64,000 bases of DNA from Capra hircus (Eukaryota; Chordata; Mammalia; Artiodactyla; Bovidae), in NCBI RefSeq assembly GCF_001704415.2, contig NC_030822.1:53437345-53501344 (forward strand), read 5' to 3'. Shown piece after piece: positions 42,025-55,020 of the stretch (its first letter is position 1; the number at the start of each line of letters is the position of its first letter). Below the pieces are notes generated by a model, which had not been told where the DNA came from, did not search any database, and worked only from the letters and a program-made list of their open reading frames with translations. The position numbers and the translations under genes are program-made.

Positions 42025-43639
42025 TGCCCTCTCTCGGTGTGCTTCTCTCGAGCCAGGATCCCCCGGCCCGCCTGGGGCCTCCTCCTGAGCCCCTCCCTTC
42101 CTGTCCCCTGCACCAAGAGTGACCCACCTCTCTTTGATTTGAGAAACCTGCTGGGGTCTGGGATGTGTGGGCCCTGGGTGGGGGTGGGGGGGAGGGAGAA
42201 GCGGGGTGAAAACTGCCAGCCCCTGAGAGGAGGCAGGAGGCCTGGGGAGGGGCGCAGAGAGAGGAGGGGGCCAGCTGTCCAGCCTGCCCAGGGCGTGGGC
42301 TGATCTGGTGGTGGCTCCAGAGGGGGCCTGAAGGTGGGACAGGCCTCTGGGGCTGCCCCTCCAAGTGGGGGCGGGGCCCATGGCCCGGCTCCCAGCCCGG
42401 GGCGACCTCGTCATGAGGGTGGTGACGCCTTCCTGTAACTTGGGGGCTTGTTGAAGGGGACACCTGTGCGTTTCCTGGGTGTGGAAGGAAGGGGAGCCGG
42501 GGCTGGAGGCAGCCAGAGACAAGCCTTGACCCCGGGATCTCTACTCCTCGCCCTTCCCCACCTCGTCTGCTTCCACAGATGCCCCTGGGTCTCCACTGGC
42601 TGCCAAGCCTTTGGGACTTCTGGCGAGAAAAGCACCAAAGGGCTGCTGAGTGAGGCCGTGCGGCAGGGGTGGGGTCTGTCTGGCTGGTGGTCTGTTTTCA
42701 CCACAGTTACCCACCAACAGGAGATGAACTTCAAAGTCAGAGGAGAGAGAGACAAGGGGCTGGGGCCTCTGTTGTAGAATGGAGTTCATGGTCAACTGCC
42801 TTCTGGCCCGGGTGGTGGCTCTCACTGGGCCAGGAGCCGCCTGCCTCAGGTGGGGAGATGAGGGCGGGGGGCGGGGGGGCACATTGGAGGAGCTGTGCGC
42901 AGAGTGGAGGCTTCACTGGGACTCCTGCTCAAACTTTCCCGCGCTCAGCAGGGTTTCACCCGGCTTTCAGCCGGGAGGGAAGCCTCTGAGACCGTGTGGC
43001 CGTGTCACATCTGGAGCCATGTTACACCCTCCCCCGCCTGGACGACTGTCTCTGTGGAGAGCAGAGTAGCATTTGTGGGGAGCCAACTTTCACTGCCATT
43101 TTATTCACACAGAGAGGGAATTGCTTAAACCTCAGGAGAGGGAGAGAGACAGAGAGAAACTGCCTTGGAAGGCCCTCGGAGATCAACTAGCCTAGTCACC
43201 CATACTACAGACCTGGAGACTGAGGGTCACATTCACAGAAACCAAGGGGCCTGCTTCTCCTTGGGTTTCTTCTTTTCCAGTTTGAATCAACAGAGCTACA
43301 GTTTGTGGAAGAGATGTGGAGAGGGAGTCAGGCTCCTCCAGCCCCACTCACCTCTTGGGAGTCCAGCCCTCGGGCTGTGACTAAGGCTGGGATGGGGTGA
43401 TGGCAGTGGGAGGGCAGAGCTGCCGGAATGCCCCACCCTGCCCCAAGCAGACCCTCTGCAGAGCTTCCCAATCTTTCTCGGAGCTGCCCAGGCTGAGGGA
43501 GTCAGTGCCCAGAACCCTAGAACCGGAGTCTGGGGAAATGGGGTGAAGACAGGACTCCAACAGTCTCTGGGACCATTCTCTGCCTCTGCCCAGCAAAGGG
43601 GAGAGAGCAATCGCGTATGGACGATTCACTTTAATTCAC

Positions 43640-43735
43640 TTCAACTCACCATTCATTTATTGAGCATCTCCTATGTGCCAGGCACTGGGCCAGGTGCTGG
43701 GGATGTACACAAAACCGTAACGGAGCTGGGAACCG
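43640..43735 (-). mobile_element. L2 LINE remnant in SCN2B 3' UTR
   Basis: Antisense L2 terminus: attcatttattgagcatctc and tgtgccaggcactgggccag. Confidence 0.7.
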
Positions 43736-45584
43736 CTAGGTCAGCACTATGGGGAACCAAGGTGATTTTTTTTTTTTTTTTTTGGTGCATCTAATTCCAC
43801 CTCTGCAGCTACTGCTTCCAGGGCTGGGGTAGGAGAAGAAGGAAGAGATTCCAGAATCTGGGCCCTGGGAAGGGAAGAAAGGAAGGAAAAAGGGAAGATA
43901 CAATAGGGAAGAGGGTGAGAGGCCAGGCAGAGTGTGCACAGAGTTGGGGATGGGCCACAGCCTGAGAGCTCCTGAGTGGGATGAGTCCAGCTCATCTGAA
44001 AATTCTAAGTCATCAGTACCTAACTGCCAATCAACACACTGCCAATGTGGGGTGGGCTAAGCCCCCAGGACACCTGGGGTGGGTGGACATTGCCCATCCT
44101 TGAAGCCAACCAGCTGAGATGAGAGAGGTGGGTGGTGGGCACCTTGATCTCCAGCCAAGATCAAGGGTGGTTGTAACAACACATCTGCCCCTTGCAGATT
44201 TCGCTTTTTTGGCAACTTCTTAAGTGCTCTCTTCTTCCAGGATGAGGAAGGATCTGTGCAGATGCTGGGAACTCTTCTTTTTCATAACATTTAGGGGAAT
44301 TATTTGCAAGATTCCCTAAGTTTATTCTAAGAAATTCTACTCTCTATAAAGGAAGCCCGAGACTTTTGGGTTCCTTCCTTTTTCTGCCCTGACTTGGAGG
44401 GTCCTAGGGAGAGTAATGCCTCTCCAAGGGGCCTCAGACGCCCGAGCCGATGGGGAGGGGCCAGAAACCACCTTTGTCCCAGGTGCCCATCTTCATATGC
44501 TCTTTCTTCCTAAGCCTCTTAAGAGTCTCTTCCAGAGGCCTCATGGAGCTACCTCCCCTAAGGCGATGAGGTTGGGAACAAAATGGGGCTTCTGCGAGTA
44601 GAGGTGGGAGACCGGTGAGATGTCCTCTCGGCACCCTGCTTTCTAGAGTGGACCTCCTCCTGCACCGTGGGGCTCAAGCCCTGCTTCCGGCTGCACATTC
44701 CCATCACTGCACTCTGCTGGTTTTCTCAACTGCTCCTGCCTCTCCTGCTCTCTCGGAACCCCCTATCTGTCTCTTTCTCCTAATTAAGTGTCCCTGTAAA
44801 GAGAGGTGGGCTGGCCAACCCATGGAATTTAGCTTATGAAGAACAAAGCACACTTTTTCAGGACTGAAATGCCTTGAGGTGCCTTGGAACTGGCTTTGGA
44901 AATAGCTATCTGCCCCCTGGCTCTGGGCTAATCACACTTTATTCTCGATTTATAAAAAGGAGAAGCTGGATCCGTATTTCTCCTTGTGACTCTCCTTGGT
45001 GAGGCCGGGCTGGTAAGTATTTGCAAGGTCAGGTTAAGCAGATGGACAAATGAAAGTGCTGGCTAGGTCCAAAAAAGATAGTCCCAGGCCATAGGAATGG
45101 CTTAATGCAATTGGAACGGGTGATGAATCAAGAGATTTTTCTTCCTATCTGCGTCTTAAGGATAGACAGCCTGTGTCTTTTGCTGTGCCTCTTGCTGATG
45201 TTGTCCTTTATTGAAGCTTGCCGATGCGTTTGTACATAGTCTATATATAGGTAGAGATATATTATATATACAAATATAGGACATCTCACTACATCCACCC
45301 CCAAAGTTACACTGGGTGGGGGAGAAACAATCATTTCTTAATATTTTGAGTTGATTCATCAAAGGCAAATTATGGAATGTTCTCATGGCTGTTTGTGCAC
45401 TTGGAGGGGAAAACACAGCTACTCATGCATTTTCTAGGACTGATGTGCTATGTGGTGATGGAAGAGGTGGTGGGGAGAGAAACTCAGGTGGTCCTCTGTG
45501 ACCCAACCGCTGTGAGGCGTCTGCTTTTGGGAGCAGACTGAGTTTCTTCCACAGCGTGTCTCCTTGCTTGGATGTATTGGCTGC

Positions 45585-45590
45585 AATAAA
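45585..45590 (+). terminator. SCN2B: SCN2B distal poly(A) signal AATAAA
   Basis: AATAAA with a downstream GT/T-rich tract about 25-40 bases later. This is the best candidate for the distal SCN2B cleavage site. Earlier weak variants cannot be excluded. Confidence 0.55.
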
Positions 45591-46834
45591 CTGACGGTCT
45601 CCCCTGAACCTCCCTCGACTGTGACTTTTTTCAGGGGGTTGGGCAAGTTGAAGCAGTGCCAGGACCCTCACATGGGCCCCGTCACTCCTTTCCTGGTGAT
45701 GTCACTGACACTGCCAGGTCCCCATCAAGGATGAGGTCATCCCGCTCCCCTCTTGTTGTCAGACGTCTCCTTTTCCCCTCGTGGCCTTCCCAGAATCCTG
45801 GGCGACTCCATCCACCTGGCAAGCACCCTGGGGACAGGGTGGCTAAAAACCCACTTCTTGGAGGGCTCTTGGTTATTTCTGGATGGCAACACTGCAAGCC
45901 CCCAAGGCTGGCTGTCATGCTGGTGCTGTCTGCTCTTTCCGAGGGTGGATGGGCCATCCTTCCTGCTCCCTGTTGCTAAGCTGTGTCTGACTAGGCAGAC
46001 ATCTCTTTCATCCGCTTCAGGCTCAAGGGAAATAGACGACATCTGGTGCCGAGTCTGCCCTCATGCAACTTCATGGACGAGGGTGGCTGCAGGGAGAAAT
46101 CAGATTGCTCGTGTCCCATCTGCGAACCGGTGTATCCTAGGGATGTGTTGATGAGTCAGCCCTCAATTTAGGACCAAAAGCAACCACCTGGCCCCGGGGT
46201 TCTGGTTCTCCTAGGCACATGCAGTCTTTTTCTCTCTTACCTCCTGTTCTTATGTTTCTCTTTGCATTTTTCTCTCTCTTACGCACAGACACACACAGGT
46301 ACACACACACCCTTGCCTAGGAAGCTCACCCAATAAGAAAATCCTCAACTTTCTGAATGTCAAGGGAATGCTGAAGTGGTTGGTTCCTGTTTTTTCCTTG
46401 GTTTCTTTCTCATTTCTGCTGCTCCGCGGTAATCCAGAGACCTTCACCAGCGGTGAGTGGTTAGATGCATCTTAGAATATTCTAGGACAAGCCTAACACT
46501 CATAGTCCTAATGCTGGCAGCTGCTCCCCAAGAAAGAAGCCAGATAGAAGGTGGCAGCCTTATGCAGAGGTGGTTGGTATTTGACAGAACTGAAGCTACC
46601 TTAGTTTAAAAGGATGTCTGTCCTCAGAGTCCGTGAGTCCTTCCAAGGACCTGATGTTAGACAGGATGCTTCTTTACCTAACAGGGAAACTGATGCAGGC
46701 GATGTAGACTCAGGAGTAGAAGGTGCTAGGATTCTGGCTGGTTCCTTCTGGGTGGACACAGCATCTAACTCAGCCCAGGGCTTTTCCACCAGAGCCTTGG
46801 AGGACACCTCAGAGCTGGGCCTGGCTCGTGGGAG

Positions 46835-47046
46835 ACTTCCCTTGTGGCTCAGTGGTAGAGAACCCGCCCACCAATGCAGGAGACCAATGTGTTTGATCCC
46901 TGGGTTGGGAAGATCCCCTGGAGGGGGAAATGGCAACCCACTCCAGTATTCTTGCCTGGAAAATCCCATGGACAGAGGAGCCTGGTGGGCTACAGTCCAT
47001 GAGGTCACAAGGAGTTGGACATGACTTAGAGACTAAACAACAACAA
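46835..47046 (+). mobile_element. Bov-tA SINE with target-site duplication
   Basis: Sense copy ending in (CAA)n. Flanked by ctggctcgtgggag / ctggcttctgggag (46821-46834, 47047-47060; 12 of 14). Confidence 0.9.
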
Positions 47047-47469
47047 CTGGCTTCTGGGAGGGCTGGGTTTGGCTCAGGTGTCTCCCCTAAATTGATGTTT
47101 TGGGGCCCAGCCTGCTTGGGGCCTAGGGGGAGGTTTGTTTCTGATTGCTGAAGGCACTGCCGTGTCAAGGAAAGGCTAGCTCCCACCCCGGTGTTCAGGA
47201 TTGCTCACCAGCCTCCCGTGGCCCCCAGCTGAGGTGGCTACAAGAGCCTCCCCGTCCCCACTGCTCCTTGGCTTCCCACTGGAGCCCCCGTGGGGCTCAG
47301 GCCATTGGCCTGCCCACAGCCAGCTGCCATGGAACAGGAGTTTGTGTGCTGGGCTGAGTCTCTAGGACAGGTTTTAGAGCCCAGAAGAATGGCGGAAGTA
47401 GGGAGGGAGTTGATCTTTACATCAGATGGGTCCTAGGGACTACTTGACCAAGTCTCCTGATTATCCTGA

Positions 47470-47545
47470 AGGGGAAACTGAGGACCAGATTGGGGAAGTG
47501 ACTTGCTTAAGGCCACTTGATGAGTCCAGGACAATCCAGGATCTC
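47470..47545 (-). mobile_element. MIR-like remnant
   Basis: ggggaaactgaggaccagat followed by gaagtgacttgcttaaggcc, as in antisense MIR. A similar piece (tctcaaagtcacacagtagg) lies at about 47715-47815. Confidence 0.5.
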
Positions 47546-49524
47546 CCAGCAGGCTCCAGGCCGCCTGTTCTTCCCATAGCCCACACCTCGTCTGGGCCTA
47601 GCACTTGGCACAGCTCAGCACAGCAGTCCATACGAGCCCAGGCACCTGCCTGCCCCTCCCCAGAGGGCTTGAGTTGCACAAGAAGAGGCCCCAGGCTTCT
47701 CGTCAGGGTGCAGTTTTTAAAGCTGAGGTTCAAAGAGGGTAAGTAATTCTCTCAAAGTCACACAGTAGGCTATTGACAGAGCTTGGCTTTAGTTGCCTTT
47801 CTGAGTCCTCTTCTACACCCCAGTAGAGTGACTTTCTTCAGGCTGGTTTGCGTCCAGTCCCTCTTAGACCGCTTGTCTTCCTTCCATCTTGCAGGGGTGG
47901 GGGTGGTATCTAGAAACCTTTAGGTGAGAGGAGGCTGAAGCAGGGCCTGGTGGAATGTGGTCTGGGCAGCCGGATGGAGGGGCATGGGCCCCTACTAACT
48001 CTCCTGCCCTCTTCCTCCTTTAGTAGTTCGGGGCCTCAGAAGGTCCATGCTGGCTGGGCTCTGCAGGCATGCTTCTCAGATGCCCTAGTGTTATTGCCCT
48101 GCACAGACTCATCCTGACACCCGCCATGATGCCTGCTACCACGCTGATGTGCAAGGCTCCAACCACCTTGGAGCCCAGGCTCCAGTCACCCAGTAATTGA
48201 GGGTCCCAGAGGGTGATGGGGAAGGAAGCTCATCTTAGACTAGATCCTGGCATCTTGACATGGCACATAAACTTGTCCCCAAATAGATTAGTCTAGCCTA
48301 GAACCCCACTCCTCTGGGGGGCCGAGGACATCTCTGTCTAGGAGAAAGAAAGACTGGGATGGAGGTGGTGGGACTGGATGAGTTGAGTGCTCCCACTAGG
48401 CTAGTGGTGGGAAGTCTCACAAAGCAGCTTCTTTTCTCTGGCCATCATGACCTTGAGGGTCCATGAGGTGCTAGGGAAGGGGGGCAAGTGGACACTGGAT
48501 GCTCCGCTTGGCAACTCAGGATTCCATGGGAGGGGCTTTCCCTTTTGCCTCATTGGCAAATCACCTTTGTCCTGACCGTAGCTGTCTCTGCTTCTCAGCC
48601 ATGACAAATTCCCTGTGAACAGGTGGCATGAGGACTAGGAACTGTTTGCCTCAACAGATTGAGAGCCCCCTGTGGGCAAACGGACAAATTAAGAGGGTGG
48701 GTTCCGCTCGGAGGGGAAGTGTATGTCACAGCTGATGGCCAAAAAGTGGTTAGGGCTGTGGCCACAGGGGAGAGGGATTAGCCTTGTCCTGTTCTGCCCC
48801 AGGATGAAACATTAGAGCTGGCGGACAGGCGGGTATAGATCCAGCGTAAGTCAGAGCTGTGCAGAGGGTTGAGTTTCTTTGAGGTAATGAGATCGCGATC
48901 CCGGAAGGTCTTCAAGCCTAGCTTGGGGGTGTTGTCCAGAAGATGCATATATTAGGGCATACTTTTAGACGCTGTCTAAACTTACTGGCAATGTCCCTCT
49001 GCCACCGTCATCTTAGGATTCAAATGACAGATGCGGGATTAACTCTTGCTTGGCTGAAGATGAACAGGACACACGCAAGGGCAAACTCCTGTCTGGCTGC
49101 CGTGTTCCTGTCATGCCCTACCCCAGGCTGCCTCTGCATCCGGCTACCTGCCTGCCCTGGTCATCTTTACTTGACTTAGCAATGGTGGGAGAGGGCAGGT
49201 GGCAAAAGCCTATTCACAGTGGGAAATAGGCTGGGAGAGGGTAGAATTTTGGAGTTAAGAACCCTTAGGAGCTTCCTTCCACAGATCACGCCAAGCCTAA
49301 CTTGAATGCTGGGTCCTCCAGCAGGGGCAGAGTATCCCTTGTCCTTCAAGCAAAACTGCAGAAAATGGTGACAATCCTTTCCACCTCCTCCCCTTGCCCT
49401 CCCAACTTTGCTATAGTCTTCAGCCTCCCCATCCTTGTCTCATAGCATGCTCAAACGCATACCGTGTGGGCTCTCACAGGAGCTGATGCTGTTGGGAGGG
49501 CTGTGGGCATGGGCGGGTTCATGC

Positions 49525-49725
49525 ATGCATGCTCAGTCACTTCACTGAGTCCAGCTCTTTGCAACTCTGTGGACTGTAGCCCCCCAGGCTCCTCTGTCCA
49601 GGGGATTCTCCAGGCAGGAATACTGGAGTGGGTTGCCACGCCCTCTTCCAAGGGATCTTCCCAACCCAGGGATCGAACCCGTGTGTCTCCTGCATTACAG
49701 GCAGATTCTTTACCACTGAGACATA
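49525..49725 (-). mobile_element. Bov-tA SINE
   Basis: Antisense copy: catgctcagtcacttcactg through a head ending taccactgagacatatcc. Confidence 0.9.
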
Positions 49726-49794
49726 TCCAGCCTCAGAGGGCTTGGAGGGTGGGGCCGGGTTGGTTGGGGGGATGAGTGACAGTTGGCTAGGCTA

Positions 49795-50010
49795 ATAAGG
49801 ATGATCACTTTTACTGAGTAGCTACTCTGCCTTGCCCTGAGCTCAGTATTCTGTGTGCATCAGCTGGCTTAATCCTCAGGACAACTCCCCCAATATGCAT
49901 TCTTTTCTCACTTTTACAGATTAAAGAGACCAAGGTTCTGTTAAACTAAGTATGTGTACACTCAAGGTGACACAGCTAGAAAACACTAGCAAAGAATTCA
50001 CACCCAGGGT
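49795..50010 (-). mobile_element. MIR SINE
   Basis: Antisense MIR: ggcttaatcctcaggacaac, cacttttacagattaaagag and gtgacacagctagaaaacac. Confidence 0.75.
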
Positions 50011-52554
50011 GGAGTGAAGCCAAAGCCATCACATCAGACTGTGAGAAAGGGCAGTGGTCCAGCCTCTTGCAGCCCAGAGGCCTAGGAGTGGGTGGGGGAA
50101 GGGTGACTCGGAGCCACTTTCAAAATGACCGTGGACAACAAGAGGTGGGTAAAAGTGTTTGGAAGCAGAGGCAAAGCCTTCCCACTGGGATGTCTGGGGC
50201 ATCCCAAACACCCTGCCTGGCCTGGCCCTTGACCCTACAGCTCTGTGCAAACAGCTCTGGCCTCTGCCGGCCACCCTCTCCTCTCCTGGTTTCTGAAAAC
50301 CTATAAAAACTCTTCTTCACCTGCTGACCAGTTGCCTCTATCATTACCCCTCCTCCTCGGCCTGTGTCTCACTCCAACTTCCCCAGGCGGCCCTTCACTC
50401 CGGGCAGACTCTCTCCATGCTGCTTCCCTTCCTCTCGGCTAAATCCTGACCTTCCGCCCCTGTCATAGCTCCACTCCTACTCCATGCCCTCCCTTTCCCC
50501 TCACCTTACAAGACCCACTGCTCCTGCACTAAAATGTTCATAGCGGACGGGACCAGAACATCCAGGGAGCCTTGCCTGGCGCTCTGTTCCATTTTATGCT
50601 TCCGGTTTGGTCAGTCTGTCCCAGTGCCCAGCTCAGTGGCAGGACCAGGTCTAGGGTTCTGGGAGGACGCCTGGCCATTCAGCTGACAAAGCAGTCCCCC
50701 TGCGATCAATGACCACCTTCCCTATGCCTCCGACCCCCAGCCCTCCTGAGCCCCCATCCTCCCTTGATGGGAAGGCAGTGAGGAGGCATGGTAACCCATG
50801 AAACAGAGAGGTAAACACATCTCTGGGCTGCTGAGCAGGGTGGCAGAGATCCTGCTGTGGGGCTTCACACCCCACCCCAAAATGACCCAGAATAAAGGGA
50901 TGCCCAGGACTCACCCCATCTCTGAGTTGCAGTGAGGGAAGCGGAGCCTGGTCCTGGAAGAGGGCACACACCCCTCTCCAGCTTAGGATGGTCCGGTGAG
51001 CATCTCTCTGGTCAGGATATTTCAGCTTCCTCCTCTCTCTGCCCTCCTCCTCCCAATGAGCTCATCTGTCTGGGGCTCCCCACCCCCCCCCCCTTTGCCA
51101 GAGAGGATGTTTGGAAAGAACCTGGCAGAAAACAGAAAAAGAGGAGGGGAGGAATGGAGGAGGTGGCTGCCTACCTGCCTGCATCCAGAGCCCTTAGGAA
51201 GTGGAGATGCGTGAGGAGGGTTCAGGAAGGGTTTATCTCCACCCCAACTCAGATGCCCAGTGGGCTGGGGAGCAGCAGGCAAGGTGGCCAGTACTGGTTC
51301 CTTAGGTACACGGTGTCGGGTTAACCCCCTCAGCACCTGACAAACTTCAGCGGATGCTGGGACTGTGGCTGGGGCAAGCCGGCAGTGAGCTGGGGGTGGG
51401 GGCAGAATAGTGAGTAAGGATGGGCAGCGAATAGACCGAGGTACACTAGAAAGAGGTTCCCAAACGTCTGTCCAGGTCACATCCACACAACCCCAACCCC
51501 AGAGGCAGAAGGATTTGGGGGCGTTCAGCTTGGAGTTCATGCAGAGCTCCCTGGCTTCTGCAGTCCCGCGGTCCTGAGGTTGGGGCTCTGTTTATAACAG
51601 GGGGTTATAAGCTCTGGGGTGTTAGATGCAAGCGGTCCATGGTTGGTGGGAGAGGCTGTGAGGTGGGGGCTTGAGGGGGGCTCCCTGCAAAGCCCCTCGT
51701 CTGTCTCTAAAAGCCGAGTCAGCAGGGTTGCCCTCCAGCCCGGTTACCTGCAATGCCCGGACAGGAGCCGCGAGGGCTTGTGGGGGAGCGGGGGAGGCTG
51801 GCGGCAGGCAAGGGCGAGAGGGGAGCCGTGGGGGGAGGGGGGCGCTCCCTGCCAGGCTCTCTTTACTTAGAAGGAACTCCTCTTAAAATAGCTCTGGAGA
51901 CCTCACCAGATCTCTCCCTTCCTCCCCTGCCGGGGTCTTGGCTCGCTTTCTGAGAACAGACAGGGGATGGAATCTTCCATCACCTCCCCCAACACCCCCA
52001 CCCCACCCCCTGCTGTGGAAGGTGGGACAGCGCCCAGGGGTGCGTGCCTTCCCGGGTAAGAGCATCTCCCGGAAGGCTTCGAGCCAGAGTTCTGCCCCCA
52101 TTCCTGCCCGGGCCAAATCCCCACCACACTCTGACACTCTGATCCTCATCTCGTGCTTGTGCCCCTTTCTAGCTCCCATCTTGCTCCTGGGAGGGCTGAG
52201 GGTGGAGGCCGAGGGCAGGAACCAAGAGGCCGCCTGTCTCAGAGAGAACTGTTGGACTAACGGCCTCAAAGAACCGCTTGAACCTTTCCCCGTCCCACAC
52301 CCCGCCCCTAGAAAAAAAATCCTTTCCCCTTAAATCTAGGCCCTATCTCCTCCTACCCGATAACAGCTCCCTGACAGCTCCTTGGCCCAGGGCCCAATCC
52401 CTCTATGCCTCTCTGAAAGCTTGCTCTTCAGGGTATTTCTGAGCCGGCTGCCCAAGACCTGAGTGTGCAGGAGCCCACCCTCAGGAATCCACCCTGCTGG
52501 GTGCAGCTGAGGGCTGTGTCCCAACTGCCATCCCGCCCTCTAGGGACTTCCAAC

Positions 52555-52592
52555 AGGAGGAGAAGGAGGAGGAGGAGGAGGAGGAGGAGGAA
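52555..52592. repeat. (GGA)n microsatellite
   Basis: About twelve AGG/GGA units with one AAG interruption. Confidence 0.95.
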
Positions 52593-53394
52593 AGAGCCAA
52601 GGTACCTGCCCATCCCCCTCCCAGACCCCAGACTGGGGCTCTTGAGTTGGATGAAGGAGGTTTATGTCAGGGAGGGCTCTGCAAAGAAGTAGTTTCCCAA
52701 AGGTGGGAAAGAGGAATTCTGACCTTTGCTTGCCCTCTCCCCTGGCATCCCTGGATGGATCAATCGATGGACTAGGGTTTTGAGAATTTTAGAGGAAAGC
52801 ACTCTCTAAATGTAAAATTCCTCTAGCCGCTAATGCGTCTCTCAAACACTTTTTCTGCCCAGTTGTGGAGCCCTCCTGATGTTCTTTAGAGGAGAGCTGG
52901 GGGTGTGGAGGGAGGGAATCAAATAATGGGGTAGATTCTAATTCTGACTTGACGAATCACTTTCTCTGTGACCTTGGCCCACACATCTTACCTCTCTGTG
53001 CCTGTTTTTTCATTTGGGAGGCGTATGGATTTTGTAAGGACCCTTCTGGCTCTAAGAATTGGTGAGCAGAGATGCAGCTGAGAAGGTGGAGGGCATGGAG
53101 GAAACTGGCACATTTTCGGGTCACCAGGATCTAGAGCTACCCAGGGAGCTCTGTCCCCTCCCATCCCCCTTCTCTGGGCAGGGGTCACGTTCCTTCCCTT
53201 TGGCTAACCTCCTGACTCACCTCAGGCTCCGGCTCCTGAGAAACATGACCCCCGTTGTAAAAATAAATTGAGCAGCGAGGAGGCCTGGCCCTGTGGATCT
53301 AGTGTCTGGGACCTCCTGGCAAAGGAGGGGGTGAACGTGCAAACTTGGAGACAGAAAGAGGCTTAGACTTTTTAGGGCCCCAGACCTCTTTGAG

Positions 53395-53725
53395 AATAAT
53401 AAGAGCTAAAATGTACTGGGAGCTGACCCTGTGCCTAGAACTCTGTTAGCACTTTTACATGTGATAATATCTCATCCAGGGCTTCCCTGGTGGCTCAGTG
53501 GTAAAGAATCTACCTGCCAAGCAGAAGATGCAGGTTCAATCCCTGGGTCAGGAAGATCCCCTTGAGGAGGAAATGGCAACCCACTCCAGTATTCTTGCCT
53601 GGGAAACTCTGGACAGAGGAGCCTGGTGGGCTACAGTCCACGGGGTTGCAGAAGAGTCAGACAGAACTTAGAGACTAAAGGACAAACAACAACATCTCAT
53701 CCAGTCTCCATAGGTCTACATCTGA
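53395..53725 (-). mobile_element. MIR SINE split by Bov-tA
   Basis: Antisense MIR: gagctaaaatgtactgggag and ttagcacttttacatgtgat on the left, a short remnant on the right of the Bov-tA. Confidence 0.65.
53480..53693 (+). mobile_element. Bov-tA SINE with target-site duplication
   Basis: Complete sense copy starting ggcttccctggtggctcagt and ending with an (AAC)-rich tail. Flanked by exact atctcatccag (53469-53479, 53694-53704). Confidence 0.95.
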
Positions 53726-54289
53726 TGTCTGTGATGCTTGGGGGTGAGCACACAAATGGAAATTACATATATGTCTAAATATAAGTTATGAATCAAGATA
53801 ACAAAGTGTGAAAACTTGCCTATTATCTTCTGTCTTTGATGGATTTTTCTTAGTCTTAATTTTAAGGCCAGGACTCAAAGCCATTCTCTGGCCCCCTCTT
53901 CCCTGGTCCTTGGAGGACAGGGTCTCTGATGCATGCCTGGATGTCAGGTTCTACCTGCATGCCAAGTTCCATCCACTCCCCACCCTCCGCAAACAGCTGC
54001 CCTTTGCCCTCTCCCCAGGCCTGTGGGTATACATTCTGCATGGGCAGCTCCTGAGAGGATGGGCCTAGGGAAGAGGCTTGCTCAGAATTGGGTCATTTGA
54101 ACAGAGAATTCCATGGTCCCAGATGTCTGGAGCATGGTCTAGAAGGTGAGGTGTATGGATTACCCTTCCCTGCTGTCCCAGGAACCACTTTTCCAGTGAG
54201 GAGGAGGGGGTGTGATCAAAGGAGGGCCAGAGTGAGACCCTCCAAACTCAGCAGCCCAGGGCTGAGGCCCCTGCTGCCCAGGTCTAAGG

Positions 54290-54480
54290 GTGGCATTGCC
54301 CTTAGCAATTTCACGAGGTAAATATCATCACTTTCATCATATTTCAAATGAGGTTTCTGCAGAAGATTGCATAACTTGCTCAAGGTCATCCAACAATAAA
54401 CGCTGGAGCTGGGACTTAATTCCCCAGCGTCTAACTCCAGAGCCACTGTACCACTATCAGAGCTATACTGAATCTTTCGC
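54290..54480 (-). mobile_element. MIR SINE
   Basis: Antisense MIR: tttcacgaggtaaatatcat, cataacttgctcaaggtcat and gctgggacttaattccccag. Confidence 0.7.
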
Positions 54481-54799
54481 CCAGGAAAAAAAAAAGAAAA
54501 AAGAAAAAAACACATAGACATCCAGCATTTCCCATACAATCTCAAAGGGTCCATGATCTCTGAATCCCACCAAGGACCCTCAAGTCAAGAAGGTGGGTGG
54601 TGGGGGGCTGTAGCAGGGGTCAGGCCATGAAGTGGAAGCAGGTTTCCAAGTGCGGAACCAGTGTCCAGACAGGCGAAGGATGGAGGGTCAGGAAGGCAGA
54701 CAGGACCTGCGGGGGAGAGAGGGGGCCTGAGGAGGAGAGCAGACACCAGTTACTAAACCACTGGGAATAGCACTGTGCCTGGGTGCATGCGTGGGAGGG

Positions 54800-55020
54800 G
54801 GTGTGTTCAGTTGCCTCAGGCCTCTTTGCGACCCCATGGACTGTAGGCGCCCACCAGGCGCCTCTGTCTGTGGAATTCTCCAGGCGAGAATACTGGAGCG
54901 GGTTGCCATTTCTTACTCCAGGGGCTCTTCCTGACCCGGGGATCTTCCCGACCCAGGGATCAAACCTGTGTCTCCTGCGTCTCCTGCGTTGGCTGGTGGG
55001 TTTTTTACCAACCGAGGCAC
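54800..55020 (-). mobile_element. Bov-tA SINE
   Basis: Antisense copy: gaccccatggactgtaggcg, with small internal duplications (gatcttcccgacccaggga after cctgacccgggg; ctcctgcgtctcctgcgt). Confidence 0.88.

Larger units (their letters stand above)
41730..42060. promoter_or_regulatory. CpG-rich patch over SCN2B last exon and early 3' UTR
   Basis: Dense CpG sites run through SCN2B exon 4 and into a CGG-rich and (CGCCC)n stretch just after the stop codon. It could be a gene-body or orphan CpG island; no transcription start is implied by sequence alone. Confidence 0.5.
41941..45610 (+). other. SCN2B: SCN2B long 3' untranslated region
   Basis: About 3.65 kb separate the stop codon from the first well-placed AATAAA, at 45585-45590, which is followed by a GT/T-rich element (gtgactttttt). 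A long 3' UTR is known for SCN2B. The stretch contains no young ruminant SINE or LINE, only a (CGCCC)n run, an L2 remnant and an 18-base T run. The end is inferred from the hexamer alone. Confidence 0.6.

Noticed and set aside
41400..42522. Several long antisense and + strand frames around SCN2B exon 4
   Set aside because: They are shadows of GC-rich sequence; low-complexity proline, arginine and glycine translations with no domain, while the correct frame is the SCN2B last exon.
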